A DNA stretch of 34,489 nt, taken from contig JAISQM010000013.1 in the NCBI GenBank assembly GCA_031274195.1, forward strand, positions 1 to 34,489. The letters are read 5' to 3'. A program made the position numbers and the translations under genes. This DNA is from Eubacteriales Family XIII. Incertae Sedis bacterium. Its GTDB lineage: Bacteria > Bacillota > Clostridia > Peptostreptococcales > Anaerovoracaceae. The notes under the pieces are model-generated. The model searched no databases. It saw only the letters and a list, made by a program, of their open reading frames with translations, and had not been told where the DNA came from. Positions 22,832-31,737 of the stretch are shown here, one piece after another. Each line of letters starts with the position of its first letter. Within the stretch, counting starts at the first letter, position 1.

Positions 22832-24124
22832 ATGGATATCAATAGAAAAACAGCGTTCTATATCATCAGGGATGTCGAAGCCAAGAAGGCCTATTCGCAT
22901 CTTGCCGCGAACAATCACATCGACAGGCAGAAGCCCGGAAAACAGGCCTTTGTTCGAGAGCTGGCTTTCGGCGTGATTCGGCACAAGATGTACCTTGACT
23001 ACGTGATCGGGAATTTCGTCAAGACACCCATGGAAAAACTCCACTCGGAGGATCTGATTCTGCTCCGTATGGGGCTATATCAGATCATCTTTATGAATTC
23101 CGTTCCGGACTACGCGGCGGTGGACGAGACGGTGGAGATGGCCGGTCGGTACGCCAAGGGGCGCGAGGGTTTTATCAACGGCGTCCTCAGACAGTATCTG
23201 CGCGATCAAGCCTACGTGGCGTTGCCCGAACGCGGCGAAGACGAGGTGCGCTATCTGTCGATCAAATACAGCTACGAGCCGTGGATCGTGAAGATGTGGC
23301 TCGATGAGTTTGGCGCGGAAGCGGCGGAGAAGCTGCTGAGCGCGGGCAATGAGATACCGCCTCTCACGATACGCGTAAACACGTTGATGACGGATCGGGA
23401 CGATCTCTCAAAGCGGCTATCCGCTCAAGGCTACGAGGTGAATCCCAGTGACAGATTTTCGAATGTCCTCTACATCAAGGGCGAAGACGTGATCGGCGAC
23501 AGATGTTACCGCAGCGGATTGTATTCCGTGCAGGACGAGGCTTCGCTCACCGCGGTGACTACGCTGGATCCGAAGCCGGGCGAAACGGTGGTGGATGTCT
23601 GCGCCGCGCCGGGCGGCAAGACGATGGCCATCGCGGAGGCGATGAACAACAATGGAGAGATCAGCGCGATCGACATATACAAGAGGAAGCTTTACCGGAT
23701 CAACGAGCAGGCAAAGCGTCTGGGCGTGACGATTGTAAATACATGGAGTTGGGACGCGACCCGCACGGACTCCGATCTTTTGGATAAGGCGGATCGTGTT
23801 CTCGTGGACGCTCCTTGCTCGGGACTCGGCACCGTCCGAAAGAAACCGGAGATCAAGTACAAAAAATGGGATCGTGAGATGGATGAACTGCCGCTCAAAC
23901 AGCGGGATATACTGGCGGCATCTTCGAAATATGTGAAGCCGGGCGGTATCCTCGTGTATTCTACGTGTACCATCGCAAAGAGGGAAAATCAACAGGTCGT
24001 GAGCGATTTTTTGAGGAAGCACGCGGATTTCGAGAAGATCGAAACGAAACAGTTGCTGCCGAGCGTCGATCATACGGATGGTTTTTTTATCTGTAAGATG
24101 AAAAGGAGAGAATCCTTAGTTTAA
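22832..24124 (+). CDS. rsmB: 16S rRNA m5C967 methyltransferase
   Basis: The protein has 430 residues. The N-terminal ~140 residues resemble the NusB-like RNA-binding domain (FVRELAFGVIRHKMYLDYVI). The methyltransferase follows, with DVCAAPGGKTMAIAEAM as the SAM site, DAPCSGLGTVRKKPEIK with one conserved cysteine, and YSTCTI with the catalytic cysteine. It methylates C967 of 16S rRNA. AAGGAGAGG precedes the ATG. It stops ten bases before the phosphatase gene. Confidence 0.93.
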   Translation: MDINRKTAFYIIRDVEAKKAYSHLAANNHIDRQKPGKQAFVRELAFGVIRHKMYLDYVIGNFVKTPMEKLHSEDLILLRMGLYQIIFMNSVPDYAAVDETVEMAGRYAKGREGFINGVLRQYLRDQAYVALPERGEDEVRYLSIKYSYEPWIVKMWLDEFGAEAAEKLLSAGNEIPPLTIRVNTLMTDRDDLSKRLSAQGYEVNPSDRFSNVLYIKGEDVIGDRCYRSGLYSVQDEASLTAVTTLDPKPGETVVDVCAAPGGKTMAIAEAMNNNGEISAIDIYKRKLYRINEQAKRLGVTIVNTWSWDATRTDSDLLDKADRVLVDAPCSGLGTVRKKPEIKYKKWDREMDELPLKQRDILAASSKYVKPGGILVYSTCTIAKRENQQVVSDFLRKHADFEKIETKQLLPSVDHTDGFFICKMKRRESLV

Positions 24125-24134
24125 CGGAGGACAT

Positions 24135-24881
24135 ATGGCAAGTGTGGGATTCAAAACCGATGTGGGCCTTAGACGCGATGGAAATGAAGACGCGTTGCTC
24201 GTTCTGCCAAAATACAACCTGTTCGCCGTTGCGGACGGTGTGGGAGGCCGGAATTCGGGTGAGATCGCCAGCAGGAAAGCGATTGTCGGCATTGAAAACT
24301 TTTTCAAGACCAATCCCATCGAGAGATCGGACGAGATGGAGGGAGATGATCGCTATAACCGGCTCGAGAGCTATTTCCTCCGCTGTTTCCGGAAGATCAA
24401 CAACGATATTCTCGGCATCGCCACGCGCGAACCGTTGAATGAGGGGATGGCCACTACGGCCGTGGTGGCGTATCTCGATGGTGATATCCTTTACGTCGTC
24501 AACATCGGCGACAGCAGGGCGTATATCGTCAGGGACGGAGAGATCAGTCAACTCACGGAGGATCACACCTATGTGAACAAGCTGATCAGCGTGGGTGCTC
24601 TCACGAGCAACGAAGCGAGGCAACATCCGCAGAAAAATATGATTACGCGGGCGTTGGGCGTGAGCGGCGGAGGCGAACCCGATTTTTATCACTACGATAT
24701 ACGGGAGAAGGATCGTATATTATTATGTACGGACGGCCTGCATGGGGAACTGACCGACGTAGAGATACGAGACGTGATGTTTGCGGAGCAAGACTTGAAT
24801 CAGGTCTGCAGGAATCTCGTCAAAGCCGCCAACGAGAAGGGCGGCAACGATAATATCACCGTCGTTTGTATAGATATATAA
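24135..24881 (+). CDS. stp: PP2C-type protein serine/threonine phosphatase
   Basis: The protein has 248 residues. The metal-binding motifs of bacterial PP2C enzymes are present: GLRRDGNEDA, ADGVGGRNSGE, TTAVVAYLDG, VNIGDSRAY, LLCTDGLHGEL and GGNDNITVV. It reverses phosphorylation by the PASTA kinase encoded next, the usual pair in Firmicutes (also called prpC). CGGAGGAC precedes the ATG. No membrane segment, so it is cytoplasmic. Confidence 0.93.
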   Translation: MASVGFKTDVGLRRDGNEDALLVLPKYNLFAVADGVGGRNSGEIASRKAIVGIENFFKTNPIERSDEMEGDDRYNRLESYFLRCFRKINNDILGIATREPLNEGMATTAVVAYLDGDILYVVNIGDSRAYIVRDGEISQLTEDHTYVNKLISVGALTSNEARQHPQKNMITRALGVSGGGEPDFYHYDIREKDRILLCTDGLHGELTDVEIRDVMFAEQDLNQVCRNLVKAANEKGGNDNITVVCIDI

Positions 24882-24917
24882 ATAGTAACATATTAGGAAC
24901 CAAGCAAGGAGGGTACG

Positions 24918-26972
24918 ATGGGGCACAAGATACTGGCCGGCAGATACGAAATACATGAGAAGATCGGCGACGGGGGCATGGCTGTCGTCTATAAGGCGAG
25001 GGACAAATTGCTCAGCAGAATGGTCGCCATCAAGATTCTCCGGCCGGAATTTGTCAAAGACACGAATTTTGTCGAGAATTTTCGGCGTGAATCGAGGGCT
25101 GCCGCAAGTCTCTCACATCCCAACATCGTCAACATCTATGACGTTGGCAAAGAGGGAAACATCTACTATATCGTCATGGAACTTGTGGAGGGCAGACCCC
25201 TAAGCGATGTCATTGCCGCCGAGGCGCCGTTGGACTTCAAGTACACGATACGCGTCGCGGAACAGGTGGCATCGGCGTTGAGCGTCGCGCATAAAAACAA
25301 CATCATCCATCGGGATGTGAAGCCCCACAATATTCTGATTACGCCCGACGGAACGGCGAAGATCACGGATTTTGGCATCGCCCGGGCGGTGACGGACGGT
25401 ACCATCGTAAACGAACACAATGTGGTCATGGGTTCCGTCCATTACTTCTCCCCGGAACAGGGGCGCGGCCAGTATGTGGATGAGAAGTCGGATATCTACT
25501 CGTTGGGCATCGTCATGTACGAGATGTTGACGGGTAAGGTTCCGTTCGACGCCGACAATCCCGTGACAGTGGCCGTGATGCACATGAACGACAACATTAT
25601 TCCGCCGTCGAAGTTGGTCGAGGGGATTCCTCCGGGGTTGGAGCAAATTGTGCTGAAAGCCACGGAAAAATATCAGGTAAACCGCTTCAAGAGCGCGGAT
25701 GAGATGGTTTCCGCTCTGGAAAATGTCAGCTTCGTGACGGGTTGGTTCGACGACGCGGCGATTGCGGATATTTTCAAGAAGAAGGCCGGGATCGATGCGG
25801 ATGAAGCCCGCGCGGGCGAGCTTAACGGTAACGATCCGAATAAGGTTCCCGATGATTACGACGAGGACGACGCGGACGAGGAAGCGTCCGATTCCGCGAG
25901 GCGTCGTCGGCAAGATCGAAAGAATTCCAAAAAGAACGGAGAAAAGGATCAGAAAAACCGGAAGTATAAGATATGGGCCGCTGTATTGGCGGTGGTGCTG
26001 GCTTTGGGTCTCTGCTATCCGATCTACAAGGGCATCTCGTGGCTTATGTCGGATCGCGGCATTGAGGTTCCCGATCTGCTCGAGTTGAGCGAGGAGGACG
26101 CGACGAAGAAACTGGAAGATCTGAATCTGGAGCTAAAGGTCGCGGAGGAGGTGTTTAGCAGTGAGATTGAGGCGGGTCTTATCGCGGATCAGAATCCCAA
26201 ACCCGAGGAAAAGGTGAAGAAGAACAGTGTGGTCAGCGTCAACCTGAGCAAAGGCCCGGACACGGAGGAGGAAGAAACGGAGAAACTCGTCCCGGATGTT
26301 CTGGGCAAATCTCAGGCAAGCGCGGAATACACCATCAAGGAGTCCGGCTTCAAGGTGGGGAATGTGACGCGCATAGACAGTGAGAAACCCGTGGATACCG
26401 TGGTAGATCAGACTCCCAAGGGCGGAGAAAAGCTCGCTTCGGGCAGCGCGATAGACCTCGTGATCAGTCAGGGGGCGAAGGCGCGTGAGGTCACGATGCC
26501 CAACCTCATCGGCATGACGGAACAGGCGGCCAGAAATGCCCTTACGAACGCCGGACTCAATCTCGGCGGCGTGGATGCGGATTTCAGCGTCGACTATCCG
26601 AAGGATACGGTCATGTGGCAACAGTATAAGACGGGCACGAAGCTCAACGAGGGGCAGTCCGTGACGATTCGGATGAGCAAGGGACCGGAGGAAAAGACGC
26701 GTACGGTGTCCGTTACGATCGACTTCTCCGGCGTTCCCGACAACCCCGACGCCAATGGCGATACGCAGTTCAAACTCACGGTGGAGTTCATCAACGGCGA
26801 TGGGAGCAAGTCCAATCTTATCAACAACGCCGATAGATCGAAAAGTAAAGGCTCGGAATCGGTGTCCGTCACGGGTAAAGGACAGGGCAAGGTGAATGTC
26901 TATTTCAACGGAGTACTGAAGAATACTTACAATGTCAATTTCAACACGGGCGATGTGAGCAAGGTGAGCTGA
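24918..26972 (+). CDS. prkC: PASTA-domain Ser/Thr protein kinase
   Basis: The protein has 684 residues. The kinase domain spans ~1-275: glycine-rich loop GDGGMAVVYKA, lysine in VAIKIL, catalytic loop HRDVKPHNIL, DFGIA. A highly charged linker (DDYDEDDADEEASDSARRRR) leads to one membrane segment (~WAAVLAVVLALGLCYPIY). Outside are three PASTA domains, starting VPDLLELSEED, VPDVLGKSQAS and MPNLIGMTEQA, which sense peptidoglycan fragments or lipid II. A further ~85-residue beta-rich domain closes the protein. It controls growth, division and dormancy exit in relatives. AGGAGGG precedes the ATG. Paired with the phosphatase upstream. Confidence 0.94.
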   Translation: MGHKILAGRYEIHEKIGDGGMAVVYKARDKLLSRMVAIKILRPEFVKDTNFVENFRRESRAAASLSHPNIVNIYDVGKEGNIYYIVMELVEGRPLSDVIAAEAPLDFKYTIRVAEQVASALSVAHKNNIIHRDVKPHNILITPDGTAKITDFGIARAVTDGTIVNEHNVVMGSVHYFSPEQGRGQYVDEKSDIYSLGIVMYEMLTGKVPFDADNPVTVAVMHMNDNIIPPSKLVEGIPPGLEQIVLKATEKYQVNRFKSADEMVSALENVSFVTGWFDDAAIADIFKKKAGIDADEARAGELNGNDPNKVPDDYDEDDADEEASDSARRRRQDRKNSKKNGEKDQKNRKYKIWAAVLAVVLALGLCYPIYKGISWLMSDRGIEVPDLLELSEEDATKKLEDLNLELKVAEEVFSSEIEAGLIADQNPKPEEKVKKNSVVSVNLSKGPDTEEEETEKLVPDVLGKSQASAEYTIKESGFKVGNVTRIDSEKPVDTVVDQTPKGGEKLASGSAIDLVISQGAKAREVTMPNLIGMTEQAARNALTNAGLNLGGVDADFSVDYPKDTVMWQQYKTGTKLNEGQSVTIRMSKGPEEKTRTVSVTIDFSGVPDNPDANGDTQFKLTVEFINGDGSKSNLINNADRSKSKGSESVSVTGKGQGKVNVYFNGVLKNTYNVNFNTGDVSKVS

Positions 26973-26992
26973 TGAATGGTTACTACCCTTGA
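26972..26992 (+). CDS. Six-codon bridging ORF between prkC and rsgA
   Basis: The peptide would be MNGYYP. Its ATG overlaps the prkC stop (TGATG), and its TGA overlaps the TTG that opens the rsgA frame (TTGA). Neither rsgA nor this ORF has a clear ribosome binding site, so it may carry ribosomes from prkC to rsgA. It may equally be a chance arrangement. Confidence 0.3.
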   Translation: MNGYYP

Positions 26993-27933
26993 GTAGTTAC
27001 GATAAAGTGTTGACGCGCGGCACGATCACAAAAGGCATAGCCGGATTCTATTATGTAAAGACCATAGGCGGGCTCTATATGTGCAGAGCCAGAGGTATCT
27101 TTAAGAAGGATGGCGTGACGCCTTTGGTGGGCGACGAGGTGATGATCGAGATTCAGGACGAGGACGAGGGTGTGGTCAGCGAGATTCTGCCGAGGCGCAA
27201 CGCGTTTGTGAGGCCGCCCATCGCGAACATCGACGTATTCATCTCCGTCGTCGCAGCAAAGGATCCCGTCGTGAATCCAGAGGTGCTTGATCGGTTCCTC
27301 GTGACGGCGGAGGTTGCCGGTGTGGATGCCGTCGTCTGTATCAACAAGGCGGATCTGCGGGAGGAGCGATCAGAACGCGGTGACGCGCCGACGGATACCG
27401 AGGCGATATACGCTTCCCTGTATCCCACCGTATTGGTCAGCGCAAAGACGGGCGAGGGCATAGAGAGACTGAAATCTCTCATGCGAGACCGCCGCGCCGC
27501 ATTTGCCGGGCCTTCGGGCGTGGGCAAATCCAGTCTCATAAACCGGTTCCTCGTCGGCGATGATCTGCCGACCGGTACGGTGAGCGAAAAGACGCGAAGG
27601 GGGCGTCATACCACACGGCATGTGGAAATATTCAATACGGATTTTAATGCGGAAATCTACGACACACCCGGCTATACGTCCTTCGAAGGTTGGACGAGCA
27701 ATGGCGCGGGGTGTGGCGAGGATATGAAATTGGATGCGTATTTCCCGGACATTGGGGGTTACGGGGAAGCGTGTCGCTTTGACAATTGCAGACATGTTCA
27801 TGAGCCCGGCTGCGCGGTGACGCAGGCGGCGAAAGACGGAGCAATCGCGGCGACGAGATACGCGTCCTATGTTAAGATGCTGTTGGAGATGGAAAGAAAA
27901 TTGAAGAAAGGGAGTGGAAAGAAAAGTGGCTAA
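26989..27933 (+). CDS. rsgA: Small-ribosomal-subunit biogenesis GTPase RsgA
   Basis: The protein has 314 residues. RGTITKGIAGFYYVKT begins the OB fold. The circularly permuted GTPase follows, with NKAD (G4) before GPSGVGKSSLINRF (G1) and DTPGYTSF (G3), and the zinc module is CRFDNCRHVHEPGCAV. It assists late maturation of the 30S subunit. The start is uncertain: TTG at the ORF start overlaps the stop of a six-codon ORF; a GTG six codons later is an alternative. No good ribosome binding site is visible for either. The 3' end overlaps the rpe start region. Confidence 0.9.
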   Translation: MSSYDKVLTRGTITKGIAGFYYVKTIGGLYMCRARGIFKKDGVTPLVGDEVMIEIQDEDEGVVSEILPRRNAFVRPPIANIDVFISVVAAKDPVVNPEVLDRFLVTAEVAGVDAVVCINKADLREERSERGDAPTDTEAIYASLYPTVLVSAKTGEGIERLKSLMRDRRAAFAGPSGVGKSSLINRFLVGDDLPTGTVSEKTRRGRHTTRHVEIFNTDFNAEIYDTPGYTSFEGWTSNGAGCGEDMKLDAYFPDIGGYGEACRFDNCRHVHEPGCAVTQAAKDGAIAATRYASYVKMLLEMERKLKKGSGKKSG

Positions 27934-28591
27934 AATATCAGTATCTATTCTATCTGCGGATTTCTCCGCACTGGGAGACACGCTCAAAACCATAGGGGAC
28001 GGTGGAGCGGATTTTGTGCACATGGACGTGATGGACGGTCGCTTCGTGCCGAATCTCTCCTTTGGGCCGGTCGTGATCGGCAGTCTTGCGGGCAAGACAG
28101 ACCTGCCTTTCGATGTGCATATCATGGCGGAGAATCCGACTGACATGATTGAACAGTATGTTACGGAAAATACAGAATACATCGTCGTACATTACGAAGC
28201 CTGTCCGCATTTGGATAAAACGTTGCGCTCCATCAAGGCATTGGGCGTGAAATGCGGGGTGGCGCTGAACCCCGCGACGCATCCGGCCGTTTTGGACTAC
28301 GTGTTGGATATCACAGATCAGATTCTCGTGATGTCCGTCAATCCGGGCTTCGGCGGACAGTCCTTCATCCCCGGGGTGTTGGATAAAATCAGAATGTACA
28401 GTTCCATGCGTGCGGAATCGGGACTGAGCTATAAAATCTCGGTGGATGGCGGCATCAATCTTGAGAATGTGTCGGATGTCGTCGACGCGGGCGCGGATAT
28501 CATCGTCGTGGGCTCCTCTATCCTGAATGCGCCCGATCCGCTTGCCGCGATCCGCTCGTTTAAGGAGGTAGCAAATGCCCATACCCGATAA
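27926..28591 (+). CDS. rpe: Ribulose-phosphate 3-epimerase
   Basis: The protein has 221 residues from the GTG giving MAKISVSILSADFSALGD, which matches the usual N-terminus. HMDVMDGRFVPNLSFGP and LVMSVNPGFGGQSFIP, then SVDGGINLENV, are the conserved TIM-barrel motifs with the metal-binding His and Asp residues. It interconverts ribulose- and xylulose-5-phosphate in the pentose phosphate pathway. The track uses a GTG four codons upstream; either is possible, and the GGGAG is 11 bases from the start I chose. The 5' end overlaps rsgA and the 3' end overlaps lgt by 17 bases. Confidence 0.93.
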   Translation: MAKISVSILSADFSALGDTLKTIGDGGADFVHMDVMDGRFVPNLSFGPVVIGSLAGKTDLPFDVHIMAENPTDMIEQYVTENTEYIVVHYEACPHLDKTLRSIKALGVKCGVALNPATHPAVLDYVLDITDQILVMSVNPGFGGQSFIPGVLDKIRMYSSMRAESGLSYKISVDGGINLENVSDVVDAGADIIVVGSSILNAPDPLAAIRSFKEVANAHTR

Positions 28592-29405
28592 AGTCGCGTA
28601 CACACTGTTTGGAATTGATGTCATGTGGTACGGCATCCTTGTGGCGGTGGGAATCGGACTCTCCGTCGCCATCCCCTGCTATCGTGCGCCGAAGCACGGG
28701 ATATCATCAGATAAGTGCCTAAACTACGCCATCATCATCGTGCTCGCCGGCATTGTCGGTGCGAGGCTCTACTACGTCCTGTTCAACCTCTCGTATTACG
28801 GAGCCGATTGGGTGCGGATCTTCCGCGTACGGGAAGGCGGCCTCGCCATACACGGCGGCCTCATCTTCGGCATATTGGCGGCGCTGATCTTGTGTCGTTT
28901 CTGGAAGGACTCCCCATTAAACCTGATGGATCTCTGTTTCGCGTCCGTCCCGCTCGGACAGGCCATCGGACGTTGGGGCAATTATTTCAACTCGGAAGCG
29001 CACGGCGGCCCGACGGATTTGCCGTGGGCCATCACCGTCGACGGCATGAAGGTTCACCCCACTTTTCTCTATGAATCCATCTGGTGTTTCCTGCTGTTCC
29101 TGTTCCTCATTCGCATGGATAACAGACGAAAGTTTTCGGGGCAAATAGTCCTTCTCTATGCGATACTCTACTCCTTCGAGCGTTTCTTTGTCGAAGGACT
29201 GCGCACGGACAGCCTCATGCTCTTCGGCACATTCCGTCAAGCGCAAGCGCTCAGTCTCGCTGTGTTCATCGGGGGAATCATCGCCTATGTCATACTGTAT
29301 AAGCGCGCCAAACAGCGAGGGAATCTCATCAAAAATACGCCGGTCGGCTCGGATGTCGCGGTAAATGAGAACGACAGCGTCGAATCTCCGGGGGACAGCG
29401 TATGA
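28575..29405 (+). CDS. lgt: Prolipoprotein diacylglyceryl transferase
   Basis: The protein has 276 residues with about seven membrane segments. HGGLIFGILAAL and GRWGNYFNSEAHGGPTDLPW hold the conserved His-Gly and the arginine/asparagine signature of Lgt; HPTFLYES and EGLRTDSLML are further family blocks. It transfers diacylglycerol from phosphatidylglycerol to the lipobox cysteine of prolipoproteins, three of which are encoded in this window. AAGGAGG lies inside the end of rpe, six bases before the ATG. It overlaps ychF by four bases. Confidence 0.94.
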   Translation: MPIPDKVAYTLFGIDVMWYGILVAVGIGLSVAIPCYRAPKHGISSDKCLNYAIIIVLAGIVGARLYYVLFNLSYYGADWVRIFRVREGGLAIHGGLIFGILAALILCRFWKDSPLNLMDLCFASVPLGQAIGRWGNYFNSEAHGGPTDLPWAITVDGMKVHPTFLYESIWCFLLFLFLIRMDNRRKFSGQIVLLYAILYSFERFFVEGLRTDSLMLFGTFRQAQALSLAVFIGGIIAYVILYKRAKQRGNLIKNTPVGSDVAVNENDSVESPGDSV

Positions 29406-30493
29406 AGATAGGTATCGTCGGGCTTCCCAACGTGGGCAAAAGCACCCTGTTTAACGCCATCACGCGCGCCGGCGCGGAATCGGCGAATTACCCGTTCTGC
29501 ACCATCGAACCCAACGTGGGCGTCGTCACCGTTCCGGATGAACGGCTCGGCGTTCTTCACGAACTGTATCATTCCAAGAAAACCGTATATACCGCCATCG
29601 AATTTTACGATATCGCCGGCTTGGTTCGCGGCGCGTCCAAAGGCGAGGGGCTCGGCAACAAGTTCCTCGGACACATCCGGGAAGCCGCCGCCATCGTCCA
29701 TGTCGTGCGCTGTTTCGACGACGCGAATGTCGTTCACGTCCACGGCGTGACAGACCCCGCCTCCGACATCGAAACCATCAACCTCGAATTGATTTTTTCC
29801 GATCTGGAGCTGTTGGAGCGGCGAATTGACAAGACGCGAAAGGGACTGAAAGGCGATAAAAGCCTCGGGCGGGAATTGGATTGGCTGATTGAGCTGAAAG
29901 AAGGACTCGAATCCGGAAAACCGGCGAGAGCCTTGGCGTTGAACGACGATGCGAAGGCATTTGCGCGGAGCCTTGATCTTCTGACTTTCAAACCCGTCAT
30001 CTACGCCGCCAACGTATCCGAAGACGAGGCGGGCGCGCAGGCGGACAACGCACATGTGGCGCGGGTGCGCACCATCGCGGAATCGGAAAGTGCAGACGTG
30101 GTCGTCATCTCCGCGAAAGTCGAAGCGGAGTTGGCGGAATTGGACGACGAAGAGCGCGAGGCTTTCATCGAGGAATTGGGCATCGGCGAGTCCGGCTTGA
30201 ACAAATTGGTCAAGGCATCCTATCGCTTGCTCGACCTCATCTCGTTTCTCACCGCCGGCGAACCGGAGGTGAGAGCCTGGACCATTCGGCGCGGTGCAAA
30301 AGCGCCGGAAGCCGCCGGCAAGATACACAGCGATTTTGAAAAGGGATTTATAAGAGCCGAAACCGTCGACTACGGCAGCCTGATCGCCTGCGGGAGCATA
30401 GCCGCCGCGCGGGAGAAAGGTCTCGTCCGTTCGGAAGGCAAGGAGTATGTCGTGAAGGACGGCGACGTAATACACTTCCTGTTCAACGTTTAG
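29402..30493 (+). CDS. ychF: Redox-regulated ATPase/GTPase YchF
   Basis: The protein has 363 residues, the normal length. G1 is [28 protein letters not shown] and [20 protein letters not shown] hold G2 and G3. A helical domain and a C-terminal TGS-like domain follow ([20 protein letters not shown]). YchF binds ribosomes and prefers ATP in several species; its precise role is unsettled. It ends the long plus-strand run and is convergent with alr across a ~37-base gap with no clear terminator. A 396-residue antisense ORF here is a shadow. Confidence 0.94.
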   Translation: MKIGIVGLPNVGKSTLFNAITRAGAESANYPFCTIEPNVGVVTVPDERLGVLHELYHSKKTVYTAIEFYDIAGLVRGASKGEGLGNKFLGHIREAAAIVHVVRCFDDANVVHVHGVTDPASDIETINLELIFSDLELLERRIDKTRKGLKGDKSLGRELDWLIELKEGLESGKPARALALNDDAKAFARSLDLLTFKPVIYAANVSEDEAGAQADNAHVARVRTIAESESADVVVISAKVEAELAELDDEEREAFIEELGIGESGLNKLVKASYRLLDLISFLTAGEPEVRAWTIRRGAKAPEAAGKIHSDFEKGFIRAETVDYGSLIACGSIAAAREKGLVRSEGKEYVVKDGDVIHFLFNV

Positions 30494-30530
30494 TGGTCGG
30501 TGATTTAGTTTCGATTAGAGTTTTGATCTG

Positions 30531-31670
30531 TCAACCGTGAAGATAGACTTTCGGCAGGCGCTGTCCGAAGCGCGTGGCGACTTCGTAGTTGATCGTGCCG
30601 ACTTGCTCCGCGATTTCGTCGGCCGTGATGGTCTTGTCGCCTTGCGTACCCATCAATACGACTTCATCGTATTCTTTCACGCCGGCGATGTCCGTGACAT
30701 CCGCCATACATTGATCCATGCAGATCGTCCCGACGATGGGCGCGTATGTCCCGCCGACGAGCACCCGTCCTTTGCCCGTGAGTACACGCGGCAGACCGTC
30801 GGCATAACCGAGGGGCAGGGTGGCGATGAGACTCTCCCGCTCCGTAACGAATCGTCGGCCGTAGCTGATGTAAGACCCCGGAGGTACCGTCTTCAGGTAG
30901 ACGATATTGGCTTTGACGCTCATGGCCGGCGTGAGAGGTAGGCGCGCTCTGTCGATATGCGCCGACGGATACAGGCCATACAGCGATATTCCGGGTCGGA
31001 CGGCTTCGAAGCGCGCCTCCGGAATGCTTGCAACGGCCGCGCTGTTTGCGATGGTGCGGTATCCCGGCGTGACACCAAGCTCTCCGATTTTACGTTCAAA
31101 TTCCAACAGTTTTTCGACCTGTGAAAAAGAATAGCCCAAATCCGCGCTATCCGCTGCAGCGAAGTGGGAAAAAAGACCCTTGATGTGAATGTGGGGCAGG
31201 GCGTGAATTGCCGCGACCTGCCTGTGACTTTCCGCATCGCCCAAGAATCCAAGACGCCCCATGCCCGTCTCCACGCCGATGAACACATAGGCTGTGCGAT
31301 CGGGCGTAAACTGCGCGGCTGTCTCGGACAGCAGACGCGCATCCTCAAAGGTCGTAATCAACGGAATAATGCGCAGATCCAACACATCCTTGACATTGCC
31401 CCGAGGCGTGGCTCCAAACAGAACCACAGGCGTTTGTATGCCCGCCGCCCGCAACTCCGCCGCTTCCGACAGAGTCGCGACACCGAGAAATTCGACGCCC
31501 GCCTTGACCAACTCCCATGAAACTTTAACGGCGCCATGTCCGTAAGCGTCGCCCTTCACCGAAGCGATGACCTCGCTGCCCTCAGACAGGGAGCGCAGTC
31601 TCCTATAATTTTGTTTGATCGCGGACAAGTTGATTTCCGTCCACGCCGCTCGTCGTGTTTCGTTGTACAT
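30531..31670 (-). CDS. alr: Alanine racemase
   Basis: The protein has 379 residues. The PLP lysine lies in SVKGDAYGHGAV. GISLYGLYPS, SYGRRFVTERES with the second catalytic tyrosine, LPLGYADGLPR and GTICMDQCMADVT are the conserved fold-III racemase motifs. It makes D-alanine for peptidoglycan and, given its neighbours, for the Dlt system. The ATG has GGGAG four bases upstream, which lies inside a long inverted repeat. It follows dltD on the same strand and may be co-transcribed with it. Confidence 0.94.
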   Translation of the reverse strand: MYNETRRAAWTEINLSAIKQNYRRLRSLSEGSEVIASVKGDAYGHGAVKVSWELVKAGVEFLGVATLSEAAELRAAGIQTPVVLFGATPRGNVKDVLDLRIIPLITTFEDARLLSETAAQFTPDRTAYVFIGVETGMGRLGFLGDAESHRQVAAIHALPHIHIKGLFSHFAAADSADLGYSFSQVEKLLEFERKIGELGVTPGYRTIANSAAVASIPEARFEAVRPGISLYGLYPSAHIDRARLPLTPAMSVKANIVYLKTVPPGSYISYGRRFVTERESLIATLPLGYADGLPRVLTGKGRVLVGGTYAPIVGTICMDQCMADVTDIAGVKEYDEVVLMGTQGDKTITADEIAEQVGTINYEVATRFGQRLPKVYLHG

Positions 31671-31671
31671 G

Positions 31672-31725
31672 ATGCTCCCATTATATCATAAATGCCCCGC
31701 ATTTTTGATATAATTCACGGAGCAT
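31672..31725 (-). repeat. 54-bp inverted repeat between dltD and alr covering the alr RBS
   Basis: The arms pair as ATGCTCC/GGAGCAT, ATTATATCA/TGATATAAT and AAATGC/GCATTT around a CCC loop, with one mismatch and a small asymmetric bulge. On the minus strand the proximal arm contains the alr GGGAG and ends just before the ATG. The same arm contains TATAAT, so the site could also be a promoter with an operator. There is no T run to make it a simple terminator. Confidence 0.75.
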
Positions 31726-31737
31726 TTATTGGAGAAT

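Noticed and set aside
29285-30475. 396-residue minus-strand ORF
   Set aside because: It lies opposite ychF, whose GTPase motifs are unmistakable. High third-position GC keeps the antisense frame open.
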